From contig JAHYJF010000047.1 in NCBI GenBank assembly GCA_019428955.1, positions 1 to 16,187 on the forward strand: a stretch of DNA of 16,187 nt, in the 5' to 3' direction. Within the stretch, counting starts at the first letter, position 1. The number at the start of each line of letters is the position of its first letter. Shown piece after piece: positions 7,501 to 13,751 of the stretch. The DNA comes from Burkholderiaceae bacterium (GTDB lineage Bacteria; Pseudomonadota; Gammaproteobacteria; Burkholderiales; Burkholderiaceae_E). The notes beneath the pieces were generated by a model. It saw nothing but the letters and a program-made list of their open reading frames with translations. It had not been told where the DNA came from and did not search any database. The position numbers and the translations under genes are program-made.

Positions 7501-8915
7501 TTGACCGCAAGCGCCACTTCGATGGCCTCGGGCTGCGCGGCATTGAGCCGGAGCGTGAAACCGGACTGCGCACCGTTGTAGAGATCGAGGCTGGGCGGCT
7601 CCAGCGCAACGAGCGCGGCGGGCGGCGAAGTCACATGCACGGCGGCTTCGGCGGCTGTGCCGTTGAGTTCGGCGCGGACCGTTGCGGTGCCGGGGGACTG
7701 CGCTTCCACAGGCACCTGCGTCTGACTCGCCCCGGCGAGCACGGTGACGCTGGCAGGCACCGACACGATTCCGGATGGAGTGGTAGTGAGGGCGACCGCA
7801 GTATCTGCGCCGACTGCCTTCGTCAGGGAAAGGGTAAGGCTTTTGGAAGCGCCCTCGGCGAGCTGGCTGGTGGCGGGCAGCAGCGAGGCAATGCCGGCGG
7901 GCAGATCCAGCACGGTGAATTGGCTGGTGGCCTGCGTGCCATTGATACTGGCCGTCAGCTGGCCGCTGCCCGGAGACAGACCCTGAATCTGGAACGCCGC
8001 CTGCAAGGCGCCTGCAGGCACCGTGACGCTGGCGGGATGGGACACCAGCCCGCCCGGAGAACTGGTGATCGGTACGCTGACCACGCTGGCCTGGACCGAC
8101 TGCAGCTTAAGGATCACCGTCGCCTGCTCGCCCATACCAAGCGTGCTCAAGGGCGGCGACAGGCTTTCGACGGCAGCGCCAGCCGGCACTACGTTCACGG
8201 GCACTTCGACCGTCCTGCCGGTGAATCGGGCGGTCAGTACGGTTGTGCCGGCCCGGAGGCCTTTTACAGGCACGGTCACCCGGGTTTGTCCCGCCGCGAA
8301 ATCAACAGGGGAGGGAACACTGATGATTCTGTCCTTGACGGCCAAGACGAGCTTGCCGGCTTTCTCCGGCGCGGGGCTCAAGGTGACGACAAGATTGGCC
8401 GTGGCGTTGACGGCAAGATCAAGCGGCGACGGTTCGGCGCTCACAGGAACCGTCAGCAGTTTGCGCCCGAACAGCGTCAGCTGGACTCCGCTGGCAGCGC
8501 GACCGCGCAACACCACCCGGAGCGTGTGCACGCCCGGGCCCGCACCGACGTTGCGGCTGAATCCGCTGATGCCCTCACGGAAATCGTTGGGGCCGGCGAT
8601 CTGGATGTCGTCGAGCCAGACCGTGCCTTCTGCGACGGGCAGCGTGGTCGACGCTGCGCCATTCTGGATTTTCAGCGTGAACGGCCCAAGGACGCCGGAC
8701 GGCGTGCTGAAGGTGAAAGCTTGTTCGACCTGCCCTGATGCGGGCACCGTGAGGTTGACAGGACCGACCAGTGCGACCGGCTCACTCGGTTGCAGCGTTT
8801 CGGCATGGGCGGAAACGGGCAGCAGCAAGGCAAACATGGACAGCAGTGCAAGCAGCCAGCGATGCCAGGCCGTCATTGTCTGTCCGTGTGTATCCATGTT
8901 TGTCATTGCCATCAT
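1533..8915 (-). CDS. Giant secreted Rhs/YD-repeat protein with N-terminal Ig-like stalk and variable C-terminal tip
   Basis: About 2460 residues. The frame is open from a TTG at 9002, but I prefer the ATG at 8915 (AGGA six bases upstream); ATGs at 8906 and 8876 are alternatives. Numbering from 8915: residues 14-38 are a signal peptide (MTAWHRWLLALLSMF...SAHA, cut before ETL). About 40-160 is a beta-rich region. About 160-710 is a series of Ig-like repeats, the last five spaced 91-93 residues apart with signature ASVTVPAG...LNG. About 711-797 is a Big_2-like domain, 798-888 Calx-beta-like, 890-970 IPT/TIG-like, 973-1078 another Ig-like domain, and 1080-1150 carboxypeptidase-regulatory-like. 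Residues 1309-1350 are a hinge with two Cys clusters around an eight-proline run. YD repeats fill about 1480-2280 and are followed by the core signature YFYRARYYDP...FISEDPIG...NLYAYVEGNP...DPTG, ending at 2334. The last 126 residues are a unique tip. Rhs shells enclose or display a C-terminal effector, and the stalk suggests surface attachment or adhesion. The tip activity is unknown. Confidence 0.93.
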   Translation of the reverse strand: MMAMTNMDTHGQTMTAWHRWLLALLSMFALLLPVSAHAETLQPSEPVALVGPVNLTVPASGQVEQAFTFSTPSGVLGPFTLKIQNGAASTTLPVAEGTVWLDDIQIAGPNDFREGISGFSRNVGAGPGVHTLRVVLRGRAASGVQLTLFGRKLLTVPVSAEPSPLDLAVNATANLVVTLSPAPEKAGKLVLAVKDRIISVPSPVDFAAGQTRVTVPVKGLRAGTTVLTARFTGRTVEVPVNVVPAGAAVESLSPPLSTLGMGEQATVILKLQSVQASVVSVPITSSPGGLVSHPASVTVPAGALQAAFQIQGLSPGSGQLTASINGTQATSQFTVLDLPAGIASLLPATSQLAEGASKSLTLSLTKAVGADTAVALTTTPSGIVSVPASVTVLAGASQTQVPVEAQSPGTATVRAELNGTAAEAAVHVTSPPAALVALEPPSLDLYNGAQSGFTLRLNAAQPEAIEVALAVNPGGIVAVPATVTIPAGSLQATFQAQALALGQAQITATLNGGSKQATVNVIPQTLALVSLVPARLDLQSGAAGSLTLTVNAAQPQAVSIPLSAAPENVVQVPTSILLPAGQTSVSVPVTALAEGQATVTATYSGNTVSTLVSVNSPLPVVTEIAPVAASTPKGSPVSLTVKLDRVPNQPQTVALASSMPDVAGVAASVTVPAGAGQADFAVTAAQEGQAQISASLNGGSAQASVTVTPAEVVAIALSPIDHTAYIGDRIPYSAQGTYTDASQRDLSGEVQWSSTNESVASIGVSGMADTHGAGSTQIAAAKDGASQATPLTVLTPPALSLVAGKTTLKEGESATVTVTSAVAADDLGLKISFGGGGTGGLQLPASVTIPAGQTSATFTVTAQGIGQYHLIVSAPRRSDASIDFTIASGLEITGLNPTSGEAGSLVEILGNAFDPALANNAVAFFGNAAATVVEASDSKLIVKVPPTAQTGAITLTTPKGTVSSPVFTVIRQQDFALTASPASQVLLTGSQAVYGLSLSSLGAQNFTGLASLKATGLPSGVSAKFSPANLALGQAGSLILGAASGAQTGSASLTIEATALVSGALQTRTAQITVDVQSAVGVTGVKGRFVTPEGQGIAGVRVNVDANQTISDAAGNFLLTGLPGGKVTLRMDATPAHPLYPIWPTIVELETGKLTVLPDWPINPPPADDKFSPISNAVQEQIISDPRYPGVEVRLPAGVSITGWDGVKKTRLAVERIEASKLPTVPPPVPTKEHYQLYFGTPMGGIPDQPIPVAVPNVTGLGPGEKTEIWYFDGSPMDGVGEWKIAGTATISADGQQVVTDPGQGIPRFCGVCGLFAARCDPLPEGAPPPPPPPPAPKPDDCKNLCECNKSADPVEYYSGYEKPGIGGMSCSGLAPVEVNLAYNPVDIYQGRSGLEASFGQGWFSNYEITLATSNLVAGSKRLILPGGERINFALQPDGSYIAPGDAAHEGAVLKKVNGIWELKHKDGSLWRFGMADEIGVTAAFLTAIIDPQGNAKQITRRSDYKITRIGTDERAHIYTYGPNNLVEKITDPAGREMRFTYTAQKRIETVTNADGGVTRYTYVGDNEYPASPVCTQGTDGLRIKTIEYPGVSTVTENFHGTSRRVLRQMSRLGETRFSYQVTGACITHVSDPTKVCTANCPHEDNWEAFQDGWRFHGGQVVATRHIEPSGRETLRRFNAKGVVLEKIDSDGVQRKNILNPQNRVIQKTDLLGRVTRYAYDAAGNVISQQDHLGRITDTQYDPKWNTPTLITRYLDDASPVSTQVQYHATNGQPTKLTDPENRATTLAYTPRGQLASLTDPIGQQTLLDYNPAGDLVEVEDPLGNLTRLATDGAGRTVNTTTPKGYDWQQSYNGKSQPRIETDPTGGTIQRVYDDAGRLVSIWDQNGNPVERYTYDARGNLVSRTDALNQSDTYQYDAANRLTQTTTRNGEVTSYAYDGQDRLTQIARPDITTSYSYDAAGRLIQIHEGSTKLQYEYDQADRLTREVQDTPNGFNSVEYQYDALDRRISRKVNGGDETRYTWNKANQLTQIQFRGETTTYQYDVAGRLAQKTLPGGITQTYQYDAASRLTQVQYKKADGTPIDQLDLGYDAEGNITQKKLANGSLNQDTALTASFDAANRMTGINVSGNTYALAYDANGNLIGKTNTADANDSTVYTWDARNRLSGITAPGLAASFQYDPLGRRIERTVNGETTSYLYDGIQAIGEVRAGQTTALLTGLSIDEAIARYASSGRLAQLTDQLGSVMRQIDEAGATQSRTAYSPYGEATTTGDDGGNSTEYTARENDGTGLYFYRARYYDPVLKRFISEDPIGTAGGVNLYAYVEGNPINMVDPTGEVGIVGGLVGAGIEIAIQGYKNYQDGCDIFDVDNYDWWDVGMAGAVGALAPGMLNVGKTVWKSGNAIRTIASQSANTANRAAKNARRIAAHKNQIKDIVTTQAAYQGGKAIVKAINGAGGQCGCRN
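1536..1913 (-). other. Unique C-terminal tip of the Rhs protein (candidate effector domain)
   Basis: This segment encodes the 126 residues after the conserved DPTG that ends the Rhs core. It begins with a small glycine-rich hydrophobic stretch (GIVGGLVGAGIEIAIQGY), continues with an acidic aromatic segment (DIFDVDNYDWWDVG) and a second Gly/Ala segment (AGAVGALAPGMLNVG), then a basic Ala/Asn/Lys-rich helix (ANRAAKNARRIAAHKNQIK), and ends GQCGCRN. I see no recognisable nuclease, deaminase or ADP-ribosyltransferase motif. The two Gly-rich hydrophobic stretches could be membrane-active or a linker. Composition changes here: hand-counted GC is about 49% over 1381-1680 against about 72% in 3421-3480. 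In Rhs families the region after DPxG is the variable toxin part; calling this one a toxin is inference. Confidence 0.6.
6786..8174 (-). repeat. Five tandem ~93-residue Ig-like repeats in the Rhs stalk
   Basis: Five protein repeats start at about residues 248, 341, 434, 527 and 619 of the Rhs protein (numbering from 8915), with spacings of 93, 93, 93, 92 and 91 to the following Big_2-like domain. Each opens with a hydrophobic-x-x-L-x-P segment, has a central (A/T)(S/T)(V/I)(T/L)(V/L)(P/L)AG turn, and closes with G-x-A-x-(I/V)-x-A-x-L-N-G or a variant before a final beta strand. A shorter, more divergent related domain precedes them (about residues 165-247). The repeats have diverged enough that the array should not be prone to slippage at the DNA level. 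Such arrays usually act as extended stalks on secreted or surface proteins. Confidence 0.75.
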
Positions 8916-8991
8916 CCTGGTTCCTGCCTTGCCTAATCCCACCACGCCGGTTTGCGCCGGCCCGCTCGTGCCCGAGTCAAGACGCCCGTGT

Positions 8992-10485
8992 TCAGCTGCC
9001 AATCATGGCCAGCGCGGCGTGCGGCACTTCAAACTCCTTGCCCGACTTGGTGATCAGCGTCGCCAGCGTGGGGCCGTTCATCGTGGTCGTCAGCCGCACC
9101 TTCTCGACCGTTTCGCCCTGGGCGTAAATGGACAGCGCTTCGCCCATGGCGGTGACGATAGTGTAGGTGGTGGTTGCCGACAACACGCTGGGGCCGGACG
9201 GCAGCGTGGCGCTGACGCTGGCTGTGCCGGCTGTAGTCGTACCGGTTACCGCGGGGCTGACGACGGTGGTGGCTGTGCCGTATGCAGGGGTCACGCGCAG
9301 CGAAACCGTATTGCCCACCGGGACGCCGGTGGTGGCGAATTCAACCGTTACCGGATTAGGCGTACTGGACGGCAGCGTGATGTCGGCATTGCCTGTCGGG
9401 TTGGTGGGTGCTGCGACGCCCGCCACGCTGGTGATGCGGAGTGTGGGCAGGCCTGCGACGAAGACGCTGGAGGGGCTGCCGAAGGAATGCGCCGGCGTGC
9501 TGGCCGCTGTGCGAGTGAAGGTTTCCGCTTCGAGGCGAACACGCCCAACAGCGCCAGCGCCGCCATTCCCTTGATAGTACTGCGGCGTACCCGTGTAACC
9601 GGCACCCGTGCCAGCCGCGCCGGCTTGGGCACTGATCGTGCCATTTCCCGAGATTGCCGTGGCTACGATACGGATCGCCCCACCGCTTCCGCCTCCGCCG
9701 GTTGCACCCCGCGCGTCGCCGGCGCTTGTACCGCCGGCGCCACCGTTCGCCACGATTGAACCGGCGACACTGACCGTGCCGCTAGAAGCAATAAGAACTG
9801 CCCCACCACCACCGCCACCCCCAGATCCGGCAAACGCGAGTCCGCCTGCGCCGCCGCCGCCGCCCGAACCTCCGATCAGCGGCAACAGTTGGCTGCTGCC
9901 GTATGCAGTCCCACCAAGTCCAGTATATGCCGCAGAAGATGTTGTCCAACCCGCAGCCCCAGCAGCACCAAACCCACCTCCACCGCCGCCGCCAGCATCG
10001 CCGCTATTAGTCCAATAGTTGAAAACGTTGCCGACACCTCCGGCGCCTGGACCAAGGCCGGCCCCCCCATTTTTCTTACCAGCTTCTCCACCTCGGCCTC
10101 CGTCATAGCCACCCGGACCACCAACGCCCGGAATGCCATCGTCGCCTAAGTTACCATCGCCTGCAGCGCCCACATGAGCTGCATTTCCGCCGCGGATATT
10201 GATCGATCCGGCAATCGTGACATTGCCCGACGCCAAAATCACAACAGGCGTGTTGCTCGTGTTCTTTTTGAACGTGACCGTGACACCCGTCGGAATGTTG
10301 ACCGTGGTGAAGTTGAACACGCCGGATGCCGGGATTTGCAGTTCAGTGTTGACGGTTGGGCTGAAGTCGCCGTCGGCCCCGGTGCTGCCGCTCTCGAAGG
10401 CAAGCGCTGGCGCGGCCAGGCCCGCGAGGCACAAGGTAGAAATGAGTGCGCCAAGTTTGAAGTGGCTGTGTTTGATGTGAGTCAT
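8992..10485 (-). CDS. Secreted glycine-rich protein, probable beta-helix-like surface protein
   Basis: 497 residues from the ATG at 10485, which has AGGA eight bases upstream (minus strand AAGGAAAGGAAACGCATC-ATG). The frame is open up to an ATG at 10620 that overlaps the upstream stop as ATGA, but that would put 45 charged residues before the signal peptide. Residues 1-29 are a clear signal peptide (LGALISTLCLAGLAAPALA, then FES). About residues 30-100 are beta-rich and contain GNVTIAGSINIRGG. About 100-310 are extremely Gly/Ala-rich with runs of up to seven glycines and strand-like interruptions such as GAVLIASSGTVSVAGSI and GGAIRIVATAISGNGTI, suggesting a repetitive beta-helix or Gly-rich coil. 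The rest is Thr/Val/Pro-rich and ends with a soluble segment (SGKEFEVPHAALAMIGS). I do not recognise a named family. It lies between the TIG-repeat gene and the giant Rhs gene on one strand, with gaps of 131 and 76 bases, so co-transcription is likely. Confidence 0.8.
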   Translation of the reverse strand: MTHIKHSHFKLGALISTLCLAGLAAPALAFESGSTGADGDFSPTVNTELQIPASGVFNFTTVNIPTGVTVTFKKNTSNTPVVILASGNVTIAGSINIRGGNAAHVGAAGDGNLGDDGIPGVGGPGGYDGGRGGEAGKKNGGAGLGPGAGGVGNVFNYWTNSGDAGGGGGGGFGAAGAAGWTTSSAAYTGLGGTAYGSSQLLPLIGGSGGGGGAGGLAFAGSGGGGGGGAVLIASSGTVSVAGSIVANGGAGGTSAGDARGATGGGGSGGAIRIVATAISGNGTISAQAGAAGTGAGYTGTPQYYQGNGGAGAVGRVRLEAETFTRTAASTPAHSFGSPSSVFVAGLPTLRITSVAGVAAPTNPTGNADITLPSSTPNPVTVEFATTGVPVGNTVSLRVTPAYGTATTVVSPAVTGTTTAGTASVSATLPSGPSVLSATTTYTIVTAMGEALSIYAQGETVEKVRLTTTMNGPTLATLITKSGKEFEVPHAALAMIGS

Positions 10486-10616
10486 GATGCGTTTCCTTTC
10501 CTTCGCTGAATCTGGTTTGCCGCCCTGGGGCAGCCCGTGGTGTTCATCCGGCCTGTTGTTTTCATCTACCAGGCTGGGCCGATCCGGGCCGGCCCGCGTC
10601 AAGTGCGTTCGTGATC
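10486..10616. other. Gap between TIG-repeat and Gly-rich genes with a 12-bp palindrome
   Basis: The 131 bases hold the ribosome-binding site of the Gly-rich gene (AGGA at 10494-10497) and a perfect palindrome, CGGGCCGGCCCG (10585-10596), about 20 bases past the TIG gene stop. It has no spacer or T-run, so it is not a standard terminator. It could act as a protein site or a weak pause or processing site, or be a by-product of high GC. Confidence 0.35.
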
Positions 10617-13535
10617 TCATGGCGGGAACACCGTGAAGGTATTGGCGGGCGCCGCCTGATCGGTGCTGATTCCACCCGGGGTTTGCACCCGGATGACCCG
10701 CCCGCCGAGTGCGGCATCCGCAGGCACATACACCCCGAGGCTAAGTTCCGTGCCGTCGGCATTGACAGTGGGCGCACTGCCCAGCACCACGCCGGCCACA
10801 GGCTCGATCAGCACGCTGGCATGGTTGAGATGCGCGCCGCGAATGGTGAGCGTTGCGGTGTCGCCCTGGCGCGCGAGGATGGGCGTGATGGAGTCGATGC
10901 GCGGCTCACCGGTGGCGACGATAAAGCGTGCCGCGGCGGCTTCGGTGAACAGCACTGGCGCAATTCCATCGCTGAGTGTCAAGGTCTTCGCACCGGCTGG
11001 TGCGTCCGCCGCCAGGGTGATGGGCACGGTCAGCGACATGCCATCGGGCTGAACCGACGGCGTGCCCAGGGTGATGCCGGTTGCCAGGCTGACGCCCACC
11101 AGGGCGACGGCATCGAGCCCCACGCCGCTTACGGTGAGCGTTCCGCTGCCGCCGGGGTGCAGTGCGGTGGCTTGCAGGGCCGTGGCGACCGGGCCGACAG
11201 CAACACCCAGGCGTGCATTGCCAAGGAAGATCTCCTGGGTGGTTGGCGGCGGTGCGTCGGTTTGCAGCACCACACCAACATTGGGCGACGCCAGCAGGCT
11301 ATCGACGGTGGGCGGCGGGGTGTCGTCGAGCTTGACCACGCCGAGCGCGGGCGCCTGGATGGGGGTGACGATATCGCCCAGGATGTTGACGAGATTGAGG
11401 GTGTTGGCAGGCGTTGCTTCGGCATCCGTCACCCCGGCAGGCGTGGTGACGGTGACCACGCGCTGGCCGATGGCTGCGGCGGGATCGACCGTGACATTGA
11501 CGGTGATTTCGGTGGCATCCGCATTGACCACCGGCGGCTGGCTGACGGTGATGCCGGCTGCAGGCGACACCGCAACCCCCGACGCATCCTTGAAGTTGAC
11601 ACCGCGTACGGTCAGCGTCACCGGCCCTGTGCCGACAGCCAGATTCACCGGGGTGACCGAGTCGACACGCGGCAGCGGCGCAGTGACCTGGAATTGCGAT
11701 TGGCGAATATCGCTGAACGGGATGGCTGTGGTCCCCGCCAAGGCCTTGATGGTGCGCATCGTCCTGGGGGCGTCAGCGGCAATTGTTACGCTGGCGTTGA
11801 CCGATTTTCCGTCCGGCGCCGGGGTCAGCGAGTTCACCGTGATGCCATCCGCTGGTGCGAAGCTCAGTGTGGTCACGCCATCGAGTTCCTGTCCCTGCAG
11901 ACTGAGGGCAACGGTTTCGCCAATAATGCCTGCGCGTGGCGACATGCCGGTGACGACCGGCCCCATCGCGACGCCCACATGGGACGCCTCCAACCCGTAG
12001 GCCTGGCTGCCGGGCTGCGTGTCGGCTTGCAGCACGACCCCGACCTGCGGCGCGGTGATGGGGGTGACGACCTCATCGATCGACGAGACGATCGTTAGGG
12101 TGTTTTCCGGGCCTTTGTCGGCCGCGCTAATGCCGCCGGGCGTGGACACGGTGATCAAGTGCTCGCCCAGCGAAATGAACGAGCTGATGCCGAGATTGAA
12201 AGTCATCTCCGTGCCACTGGCATTGACGACCGGCGAACCATCCACCTGGATGCCGGTGCCCGGGCTGAGTTGCACCTTGCCCTGCTGCAGGTTGCGGCCA
12301 CGCAGGGTGACACTGATGGGTGTGCCGACAGTGCCGAACATCGGCGTGATGGATTCCACCACCGGCGCAGGATAGGCGATCAACAGCCGGTCCGAATCGG
12401 CCCGCGCAGCCGGGAAGCGATTGCCCGCGCCATCGGTCAGGACAAGCTGACGCAGCGTGGCAGGCGCATTGGCGGCAACGGTGATCGGCAGGCTTGCCGA
12501 GAGGCCATCCGGCGCAGCGGTCAAACTGCCGAGCGACACGCTGTCGGCAGGATTGAGGCTTACGGCCGTCGCAGTTTCAAGTCCTTTACCGAACAAGGTC
12601 AGGGTCATGCTTGCGCCCTGCGGTACGGCTTGGGGTGCGATATCGCGGAGATGGCCGCCGACGACCACACCGACGTCGGCGTACGTACCCAACTGCACGG
12701 TCTGCTGCGTGGGCGGATCGGGCAGCTTTTCCAGCACGACGCCCAGCAGCGGTGCATGGCTGGTGTTGATGCCGGCAAAATCAGCCGTGACGAACACGGG
12801 TGCCTGCGCCGTCTGCAATGTCGGCGAGGTCAGCGAGAGGGTGGTGGTGCCGCCGGAAACCCCGGTGAGGTTGGCCAACACGCTGGTTTGTCCCGGCGCG
12901 ATGGTGAGCGATGCGGGGCTGACTGTGGCAATGGCTGAATTGGAGGTGGCCAGATTGACGGTATGCGGAACCGTGTCGGCGTTGGTAAGGGTGATCGAGA
13001 AGCTGCGAGGCACGCTGTCGGGCGCGACGGCCAATGGCAAAGGCTCGACCGACAAAACAGGCAATTTGGGGTTGACGGTGAGAACGAAATTCGCGCTGCC
13101 CGCCGAATTGGACACCGTGAACGTATGTGCGCCCAACGTTGTATCGTCGGCAACCGCCAGATTGAAGGCGAGCGTTGAAGACTGCGCGTTGACCCCGCTG
13201 AGAGTAAACGCGGATGACGGTGCGGTGACGCTGGAGTATGCGAGCCCACTGCCATCCAGGGTGATTTGCGCGACTTGACCACGGCGCAAGGCATCCGGTG
13301 TAACGCTAGAGATAGCGGGCGCGGAAACCGGCAAGTTCCCCGTGACCTCAAGCAGATTCCCTGCCGCATCGTATCGATATTCGACGCTGTTGCCGCCAGC
13401 GGTTGAACGCACCAGTCGGCCCAGCGGGTCATAGTCGTAACTCTGCTCAGCGGCGAGCAAAACGCCCGCAGCGAGCGGCAGCAACAGAATAGAGACGGCG
13501 CGCGCAAAGCGTGCCCACAGCGAGACAGAGGCCAA
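10617..13535 (-). CDS. Secreted YD-repeat/IPT-TIG multidomain protein
   Basis: 972 residues. The only plausible start is a TTG at 13535 with GGGAGG (13540-13545) four bases before it; the next upstream in-frame codons contain no ATG or GTG before a TAA. Residues 1-29 are a signal sequence (AVSILLLPLAAGVLLAA). Residues 33-66 hold two YD repeats (YDYDPLGRLVRST and YRYDAAGNLLEVTG), the hallmark of Rhs shells. About residues 70-155 and 156-255 are Ig-like domains. From 261 to the end is a three-fold module of about 233 residues: a short linker rich in GVV and PP, a first IPT/TIG-like domain, and a second one with the signature SITP...G...LRGxNL...VNAxGTE...TPGGIS...NTL. The protein ends with the last TIG domain, with no transmembrane anchor or autotransporter barrel. 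TIG arrays are typical of extracellular binding or structural proteins. The YD repeats at the mature N-terminus suggest a link to the Rhs protein two genes downstream. Confidence 0.9.
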   Translation of the reverse strand: MASVSLWARFARAVSILLLPLAAGVLLAAEQSYDYDPLGRLVRSTAGGNSVEYRYDAAGNLLEVTGNLPVSAPAISSVTPDALRRGQVAQITLDGSGLAYSSVTAPSSAFTLSGVNAQSSTLAFNLAVADDTTLGAHTFTVSNSAGSANFVLTVNPKLPVLSVEPLPLAVAPDSVPRSFSITLTNADTVPHTVNLATSNSAIATVSPASLTIAPGQTSVLANLTGVSGGTTTLSLTSPTLQTAQAPVFVTADFAGINTSHAPLLGVVLEKLPDPPTQQTVQLGTYADVGVVVGGHLRDIAPQAVPQGASMTLTLFGKGLETATAVSLNPADSVSLGSLTAAPDGLSASLPITVAANAPATLRQLVLTDGAGNRFPAARADSDRLLIAYPAPVVESITPMFGTVGTPISVTLRGRNLQQGKVQLSPGTGIQVDGSPVVNASGTEMTFNLGISSFISLGEHLITVSTPGGISAADKGPENTLTIVSSIDEVVTPITAPQVGVVLQADTQPGSQAYGLEASHVGVAMGPVVTGMSPRAGIIGETVALSLQGQELDGVTTLSFAPADGITVNSLTPAPDGKSVNASVTIAADAPRTMRTIKALAGTTAIPFSDIRQSQFQVTAPLPRVDSVTPVNLAVGTGPVTLTVRGVNFKDASGVAVSPAAGITVSQPPVVNADATEITVNVTVDPAAAIGQRVVTVTTPAGVTDAEATPANTLNLVNILGDIVTPIQAPALGVVKLDDTPPPTVDSLLASPNVGVVLQTDAPPPTTQEIFLGNARLGVAVGPVATALQATALHPGGSGTLTVSGVGLDAVALVGVSLATGITLGTPSVQPDGMSLTVPITLAADAPAGAKTLTLSDGIAPVLFTEAAAARFIVATGEPRIDSITPILARQGDTATLTIRGAHLNHASVLIEPVAGVVLGSAPTVNADGTELSLGVYVPADAALGGRVIRVQTPGGISTDQAAPANTFTVFPP
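11187..12755 (-). repeat. Three repeated GVV/PP linkers opening each TIG module
   Basis: Three related linkers occur at residues 261-294 (nt 12755-12654), 495-527 (12053-11955) and 728-783 (11354-11187) of the TIG protein. Each starts AP-x-(L/V)GVV, passes through a charged Asp/Pro/Gln stretch such as LQADTQPGSQ or LQTDAPPPTTQ, and ends in (V/L)GV(A/V)(M/V)G(P/G). The third is extended and contains the GVV-LQTD unit twice over. Starts are 234 and 233 residues apart, so linker plus two TIG domains was the unit of duplication. I know no named domain for the linker. Confidence 0.7.
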
Positions 13536-13751
13536 CTTTCCTCCCAGATGGGTTGGCGTTTATTGTTGGTTCTTGCGAACCCCTTTTATTCTCCGCATGT
13601 CATTCGCTCCGGACGATGCCGCGCAAATTTATTTTATTTTGCCTCGCTTGGACACGACGCCTGCGCATGGTAATCATGCTCGCTTTAAGCTTGCAAGCTT
13701 GGCTCGACAATTTTTTACTATCTTTTGTACCAGTCCCGGATTGATTCATCG
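13536..13751. promoter_or_regulatory. Divergent intergenic region between the TIG-repeat and haloperoxidase genes
   Basis: These 216 bases separate two divergent genes, so promoters for both should lie here. For the plus-strand gene, TACTAT (13716-13721) is a possible -10, with TTGCAA (13691-13696) as a poor -35 at a long 19-base spacing. For the minus-strand operon, TAAAAT (complement of 13631-13636) matches five of six -10 bases, but I find no good -35. A perfect 14-bp palindrome, AAGCTTGCAAGCTT, lies at 13687-13700, overlapping the proposed plus-strand -35. A small hairpin, GGTTC-TTGC-GAACC (13568-13581), lies in the leader of the minus-strand operon; in that RNA its loop reads GCAA. Promoter assignments are weak. 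Confidence 0.4.
13687..13700. promoter_or_regulatory. Perfect 14-bp palindrome AAGCTTGCAAGCTT, possible operator
   Basis: AAGCTTGCAAGCTT is identical to its reverse complement and lies in an AT-rich part of the divergent intergenic region, 52 bases before the ATG of the haloperoxidase-like gene. It overlaps the best available -35 candidate. Such a site between two divergent genes is a typical place for a dimeric regulator. No regulator gene is present in the window to pair with it. Confidence 0.35.

Noticed and set aside
6309..8738. An 809-codon open frame on the plus strand antisense to the Ig-like stalk
   Set aside because: Arg/Gly/His-rich translation without recognisable domains or a ribosome-binding site; the minus-strand frame has a signal peptide and regular Ig-like repeats.
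8916..9002. TTG at 9002 as the start of the giant Rhs gene
   Set aside because: It would overlap the upstream gene and put 29 extra residues before a good signal peptide; ATG codons at 8915 and 8906 have better ribosome-binding sites.
8023..9759. A 578-codon plus-strand frame spanning two minus-strand genes
   Set aside because: It crosses the junction between two well-supported genes, has no promoter or ribosome-binding site and no domain.
10486..10620. ATG at 10620 (ATGA overlap with the TIG gene stop) as the start of the Gly-rich protein
   Set aside because: It would bury the signal peptide 45 charged residues inside the protein; the ATG at 10485 has a good AGGA eight bases upstream. Translational coupling remains a minor alternative.
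10611..12098. A 495-codon plus-strand open frame antisense to the TIG-repeat gene
   Set aside because: The opposite strand has recognisable TIG domains; this frame is a by-product of high GC.
13725..13751. TTG at 13725 as the start of the haloperoxidase-like gene
   Set aside because: No ribosome-binding site before it, and it adds nine polar residues ahead of the signal peptide that begins at the ATG at 13752.
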